DNA of 64,000 bases, taken from Lophius americanus. Taxonomy: Eukaryota; Chordata; Actinopteri; Lophiiformes; Lophiidae. The notes beneath the pieces are model-generated. The model was not told the origin of the DNA, did no database searches, and saw only the letters and a program-made list of their open reading frames with translations. The position numbers and the translations under genes are program-made. Of this stretch, positions 58,626-64,000 are shown piece by piece; position 1 is the first letter of the stretch; each line of letters starts with the position of its first letter. The stretch spans positions 10,472,001 through 10,536,000 of the forward strand of contig JBBDHG010000024.1 in assembly GCA_037951165.1 (NCBI GenBank). Reading direction: 5' to 3'.

Positions 58626-61600
58626 AAACAACAGACGAGCGAGTTTCACCCATTAAACTAGCAATAATATTTTCCTATTTTTTTTTATTTTAAAATGAAT
58701 AACGAAAGCAATTTTTTCGGCTATGGATCTCAAGGAAAGAATGTTTGAAAAAATGCTAAACATCTGACTATTCCTCTTTTACATAGTAAACAAAGGGTCT
58801 CTCTGTTTATACCGGTGGTTGAACAAAAATAGAAATTGAAAGACACCGCTTTATGTTTCCGGAAACTGTGGCTACCATTTTTCGAAATCCTAAAATTAAT
58901 AATATCCATCTCTCCTAGAGACGAGGAGAGTTTGATATGAGATACTAGATAGTGTAATGTCCCCGTAGCAAAATTTGACTTGTAAACAAATATGGGCACA
59001 CATATTTTATTGCATACAATCAAACTGGTAAAATCACTGAAAGCAAGCATAAATTGTATAAAAATGACAAAAGTACATTTAGTAAACTGACAACATGACA
59101 TCTGACTTTCCTGGTTCAACTCAACAATCAGGGGCAGCAATAAAGTATTTATTTTTTGGCTCACTATTGTGAAACTGAAAGCACAAAGCATCATTATCAA
59201 CTCACGAACGAAGAATCCTTTCAAATGCCAAAGTTTTAAACGGGACTAATGAGCTAAAGAACTAGGGTTCATTTGAATTCAGCAATTTTTAAATTTATTT
59301 ATTTTTTTCTATGAAGTGGGATACATTGGAGTTTTGAGCTGTAACGTCACTTACTCTTTTTTTTCTGGTTTTTACAACCTGAAAAATGATATATGAGAGG
59401 CATCAACTGTTATCACACTGTGCCAAATTTGAAGCAAATAAGGTTGGGCTCTCTTTTGAAGAGCAGGTAACTACCCCTCCTTACTTTAAGAATGTGACCT
59501 TTTCTTTGCCGAATTTACAATAGAAGCCATGTGTTACGTTATTTCACAAGATATAGTCTTGCTTCAATAAATCTTTTTTCTGCAAATATAATACACTAAT
59601 GTCAGTAAACAATATTTATTCACCAAAAGTGGTATAAATCCTTTAATAATATAAAACCTGTGGTCTCATAATTTTATGGAATGTAAAACAAGTTTTTTGC
59701 CTGCTGTGATTAAATACAAATTTATGCCAAGCCTCGACGTTGACATGATGGGAATGATACACATTTCTTTTTATTCATGTGATGCCAAAGCCTTTCAGAG
59801 CTGAGATTTTTCTAGACATCACATGTTGGGACATCATTAGCACATTAATGTGGAAATGGAGGAAACGCTTATCATGACTGTATGTGAACAACCAAAGCCT
59901 TTTGTTAATGCTCACAGATAATGTTGTGAACCAAGACATAGGGACATTAGGTATGAGGACATATCTGTGACTGCCCAAAAGATAAAAATAACTTTTTTTT
60001 TTGTAAAGTAAAAAAGGGAAGTCACTTTTCTAACAGTCTCTTCTGCTGCTGACTGTATGATATGACCGCCGATTTCCTGACTGAAAGTTGACTTAAGGCT
60101 CAGGATGTTCTTTCAGTGTTTATTATAACCAGTTATGTGCTAGCAGCCTGCCAGAAGTGCCACTATATGTCAAGATGGCATGTAGGCACTAAGTATATCA
60201 CCTGCTGCCTTTTATAGCCTCTCTCTGTCACCCAACATCTGATTTTACTTACCCGTTACTATTTCATTTTCTTGCTGGCCGGTTTGTCCATGAATGACTG
60301 GAGTGTTTTGTTAGTTACATGAAAATTAATTTGTTTCTGCTTTGTTTGAGCACAGATTTACCGCACCAACAGTAAAATTGCTCAATTACAGTTACTGCTC
60401 CACATTGATCGTCAGTTCTATCTAAGTTAATTTCAGTATATCATGGTGTACTCGGAAATGTTTTTTTTTTTGCTTTGCCAGCATTGCTTTAGTTATTACT
60501 GCTTTGCAGTGTAAAGGGTGTTATACTAGGCCAAAGCCTAAGATTGATTTCCTTTTGTTGCCCTGCTGTTAATTTAAGTTGTTTGCAACATTAGTCTCAT
60601 TTATGTGACCCAGCCAAATGGGGCATATAGGGTTACCTCTATTTGTGTGTACATTTGTCACAGGAATAATCCGCCACATCTGCTGGGAAAGAGCTACAGG
60701 TTTTCTGTAGGTGCCCTAATGGTGTGTTTGTCATTGATTTGTTCAATTATCCATTATAGATTTTTTAGGCCCTCTTGGACTCATTTGATTTTCATATCAT
60801 TCGGATAATTGTCTCTTTATAAAAGAGGTTTTGGTCCCTCTTAGAACTGAATGGAAAGCAATCGCAATGGTGATTTCAGCTTTATTTGTGGGCTGGATGA
60901 ATGCGGTGAAGCGCTGTGCAGGATTGCTGTCACGGATGTCTACGTTGATGGACAATTGATGTTAGAGTTCTTCCTGGCCTTCATGTGCTCATCATGCAGC
61001 AGTCTGTCATGTGTTTTCAAGTAGCAACAAGTTAATAGTGTAGCTTTGTTGTGCAGACCCAACTCTATACAACTCTTTGTAAAGGGTTTGCCCATCGTAC
61101 ATGCAAAATCATTTCCAAATAACAAATTATAAACCTCTCTGAGGGTATAGCTCTTCATGTTCTGCTCCTCAAGACCTTTATTTTTGCTTTGATCCATTTG
61201 CTTTCTGTTGTATTTTAGGTGAAACTCTTTCAATGTTAATGTTACTCAATCTGACCCCATTAAGGGATTGTTTGCATTGGTAGTGCAGTGCAGCAGAGCA
61301 ATAAATGGGTAAAGTATACATTTCAAAATCTAATATACAGTAGCTTGATCACATAACTGTGGGTATCCTAAACTTCTAGTTTACAACTTCACATCACATT
61401 TTCTTAACTCGGTATTGGAAATCAGTATTGGGTCAAAAGTCAATAGTAAAAAGCCATTTTCTATGAAAAAAAAGGTTGTGTGTTTCGTAATATCTGGATA
61501 ATGCATTTATCATATACGGTCTCTGACATTCATGGACAACAAATCATCATCAACAATTTTAAAAAGGGAAAAACAGATTTTCATCACACAAGAACTGGGT

Positions 61601-63819
61601 GAGGTGACATGGAAAGATTTTTTACGTTTCTGCTGTGAAGACGTGCACTAGCACAGACCAACCTTGTTTCTGTGCTGACCTCAAAAAACCTGTTGAGGCC
61701 CCAAATCTGGAGCTTCAGCGGATTAATTGCCAGTGCATTGTTTCCATGTTAAATTTGGGTGAGTGAGGTGAAGGGAGTACAGCTACCAACCATTGTAAAA
61801 GAGTGTTGAAGCCAAAGTACACATTGGTTGTGATTTAGTAATTTTCTAAAATATCATGATCTCCAACGGTCAGTAAAGATTGGACTCGTTTGAAAATCTG
61901 AGTTTGCTTGCATGTATAGTATATGTATGTAGTTCAGTTGTCTGGGTGAAAGCAAGCGAGGGTCTCCTTGTCCAGGGCCTTTCGGTAATGAGGCTCCCGG
62001 GAGATAAATCCTTATGAAACCTGACAGGGTGCCACATTCCTAGGCTGAGAGTCCTAGCAGCCCCCCTCCCTTGAGCTCAGCTCTCGGGGGCACTGGTTTA
62101 CTTCTGATGTTGTTCCCAGACTAAAATTGTGCCCAATTCAGTCCGCTCATCTTCTTTTCTTTATATTTGAATGGAGCACCTCTTGGTTGTCATAGATACA
62201 GAAATTCCTGCTGATGGTTCAGTATCCTGATGTGTTATGGATCTATATTGGCTGGCATAGTATTTATTGGGCACATACTTCATACTACATGAGGGGTGTG
62301 CCAGTGATGATGGCATCTATCAAGATTCCGAGCCATACTATCAATGCTTTTCGTCTGAAAATGTTACGAGCTGTTGAATACCCGTGAGAGCTTGACTGTC
62401 AAGCAACCAACTCCGACCAGACAGGCATTTGATGAACTGTTTAATGTTTGTAGAATTAGAACGTTGTTTGAAGTCAGCCTCCTGCTCCGCTTGGCAGGCT
62501 GGAAGCAGTCTGAGCACTCTGTGCTAGTATTTCCACAGCCATTCCTAAAATGGAGAGGGAGTGTGGGGGGCGGGAGGATGAAATATTGGCTTGCGTTGCT
62601 AAAGGCTGGGGCCCACTCCACTCTGTTCAGAAGACGAAGGCAGAGGAGAGGGGGGAAAGGAGGAAAGCACGCTAGAGTGAGGTGACCGAGTTCATTCGCC
62701 GCGCTGGCACATAGCCATGGTCTTGCCTGTGGGTGTCTGTAGCAGTGCCAGTGCATGTGTTTAGCCTTTCGTCTGGAAGGCCCCCTTTGCCTCGGAGTTT
62801 ATGTCAAAGCTCTCTCATTGTGTTGGCCCTCTCATCTTGATTCAGGTTTTTTATCCACAGCAGATATTATGGCTGCCTTCAAATGTGTTTTTTGTCCGTC
62901 TCTGGGGAATCTCTCTGGACTGGACGGACGGTCATCAAAGAGAGGCTTCCACGGAGGATGGCTTATCTCACCCTCTCTTTGTCTTGCTTGCCCTCTTTTT
63001 CTGTCCTTTGTTGCACAAATTTCCACACTATGTCAATATGAGTTTTCCTCATTTAATATTTCATCAGCACTGAGGTTTACACAAGGACTTTAGCACGTTG
63101 CTCAGTGTGGCTGTCTGACCAAAATCTGAATGAACCATTTTCTTGATCTGATTTATCTCGTGATCTATCTGAGCAGATATTTATATCAGATAAAACGTTA
63201 TTCTTACCGAAGGAGAAATTGATTATGATCATGATTATTCATTGATCCACTGAAGTGCCAGGCTTATTTATGACTCCCTTATTCTGATTGACCAGTGGTC
63301 AGTGGTACCACCAAAGTACTTGACAGCTGTGAAACTCCCTCTATTTCCATTTGAAAATTTGCATTTCCTAAGGCAATGCCAATTTGGCAAATAATTGTGA
63401 GAGGGAATCACACACCCTTTGTCCAGTGTGTTGACTATATTCCTGAGGCCCTCATTAGTTAGTATTTATTGGATATAGGTTTTAGCCAAATTAAACAAGG
63501 TTGCTTTTGGATTTCAAGGTGTCTTAGTGAGCTGGATGGATGTGAGGAAATGTGATGTCTGACTTGACAGATGATGGATGTAAGCAAATTCTGTCTAAAA
63601 ATGTGTTTATCATGCAGCGGTCTGTTTTTAAAGTGGTTGAAATAGATCGCTGTGTTGATTTATGATGAATATGATTTGTTCTTTGCCACCATTACCTGTA
63701 CTAAATCTGAAATGCTTCCAAACAACAGATTATGATCAACGTCCAAAGAAAACCTTTCATCCCTTGCTCTTCCAGACATATTAGTGGTGCTCTCAAACAT
63801 TAATTTTACTCATCTTGAC

Positions 63820-63925
63820 GTGTTTTGTACAGGCAGCAAACTTCAGGGAGCAGATGTGATTGGTCAGGCATTGGCAACGGATGTCTTTGATTTGTTTTGC
63901 GTTAGAGTGTTCAATGATTTTTTCA
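63820..63925 (+). repeat. segment related to the 9.9-kb TIR element
   Basis: GCAGATGTGATTGGTCAGGC, then GTCTTTGATTTGTTTTGCGT and TAGAGTGTTCAATG match the reverse complement of about 9908-10000 (CAGCTGTGATTGGTCAGGCA, CTTGATCTGCTTTGCAGTGG). The full element, if any, may extend toward or past the window end. Confidence 0.55.
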
Positions 63926-64000
63926 AGATCAGTATTGCTCGATCATGTTCATTTAACGCCGACGTCAAGATTGAGATTTCATCAACTGTGTAGCTTCAGA

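Larger units (their letters stand above)
46660..64000 (+). other. probable first intron of the unidentified gene (open at window end)
   Basis: About 17 kb without a convincing exon. It is AT-rich and holds fewer tandem repeats than the upstream intergenic region. It contains a Tc1 fragment, two further unclassified repeat copies, a CTTT microsatellite and a MITE-related segment near the end, listed separately. Frames such as the minus-strand 164 codons at 58730-59224 and the + strand 121 codons at 56430-56795 have no domain or splice support. Confidence 0.4.

Noticed and set aside
58730..59224. 164-codon minus-strand open frame
   Set aside because: AT-rich intronic DNA; hydrophobic/Cys-rich peptide without recognisable family or upstream signals.
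62364..62756. Overlapping frames on both strands near 62.4-62.75 kb as a possible exon
   Set aside because: No convincing acceptor/donor pair or recognisable protein; could be a conserved non-coding segment but nothing specific supports it.

Overview
This window is vertebrate nuclear DNA, almost certainly from a teleost fish. The signs are short spliced exons with GT/AG boundaries and compact introns (about 100-230 bp) in a conserved gene, a CpG-rich promoter, large non-coding stretches, and a fish-type repeat mix: Tc1-like transposase remnants, an RTE-like LINE, a Penelope-like element, tRNA-derived SINEs and long simple repeats. I cannot name the species. There are no bacterial-type operons, so most long open frames are chance or repeat-driven and are not annotated.

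Region 1 (1-3530): the 3' end of ep400 on the + strand. Five terminal coding exons encode the glutamine-rich C-terminus of the p400 ATPase (TIP60/NuA4 complex), followed by a 3' UTR and poly(A) signal. The upstream intron contains a structured hairpin and a perfect inverted repeat.

Region 2 (3.5-46.3 kb): about 43 kb with no gene I can support. It is built largely of mobile-element remnants and tandem repeats. The most notable are an RTE-like LINE fragment (8.5-9.0 kb), a 12-bp-TIR element (9.85-10.14 kb), a 223-bp AT-rich palindrome (14.07-14.30 kb), a degenerate ~125-bp tandem array (17.6-18.7 kb), a foldback element (20.1-21.2 kb), a 30-bp minisatellite (29.7-30.0 kb), a 1.4-kb array of 9-bp units open in several frames on both strands (30.25-31.65 kb), a 1-kb CCAT-type array (35.5-36.5 kb), a Tc1 transposase C-terminal remnant (38.2-38.6 kb) and a Penelope-like GIY-YIG remnant (40.9-41.5 kb). 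A few single-copy-looking segments rich in TAAT-core motifs could be conserved regulatory elements.

Region 3 (46.3-64 kb): a CpG-rich promoter with CCAAT and GC boxes, a probable first exon ending at a splice donor at 46659/46660, then at least 17 kb that is probably its first intron. I cannot identify this gene. The intron holds the N-terminal half of a Tc1 transposase, apparently the same family as the C-terminal fragment at 38 kb, and further copies of an unclassified repeat that also sits just upstream of the promoter.

I found no convincing undescribed multi-gene system. The most interesting material is the repeat architecture and a CRE/CArG motif pair carried by the repeat upstream of the promoter.
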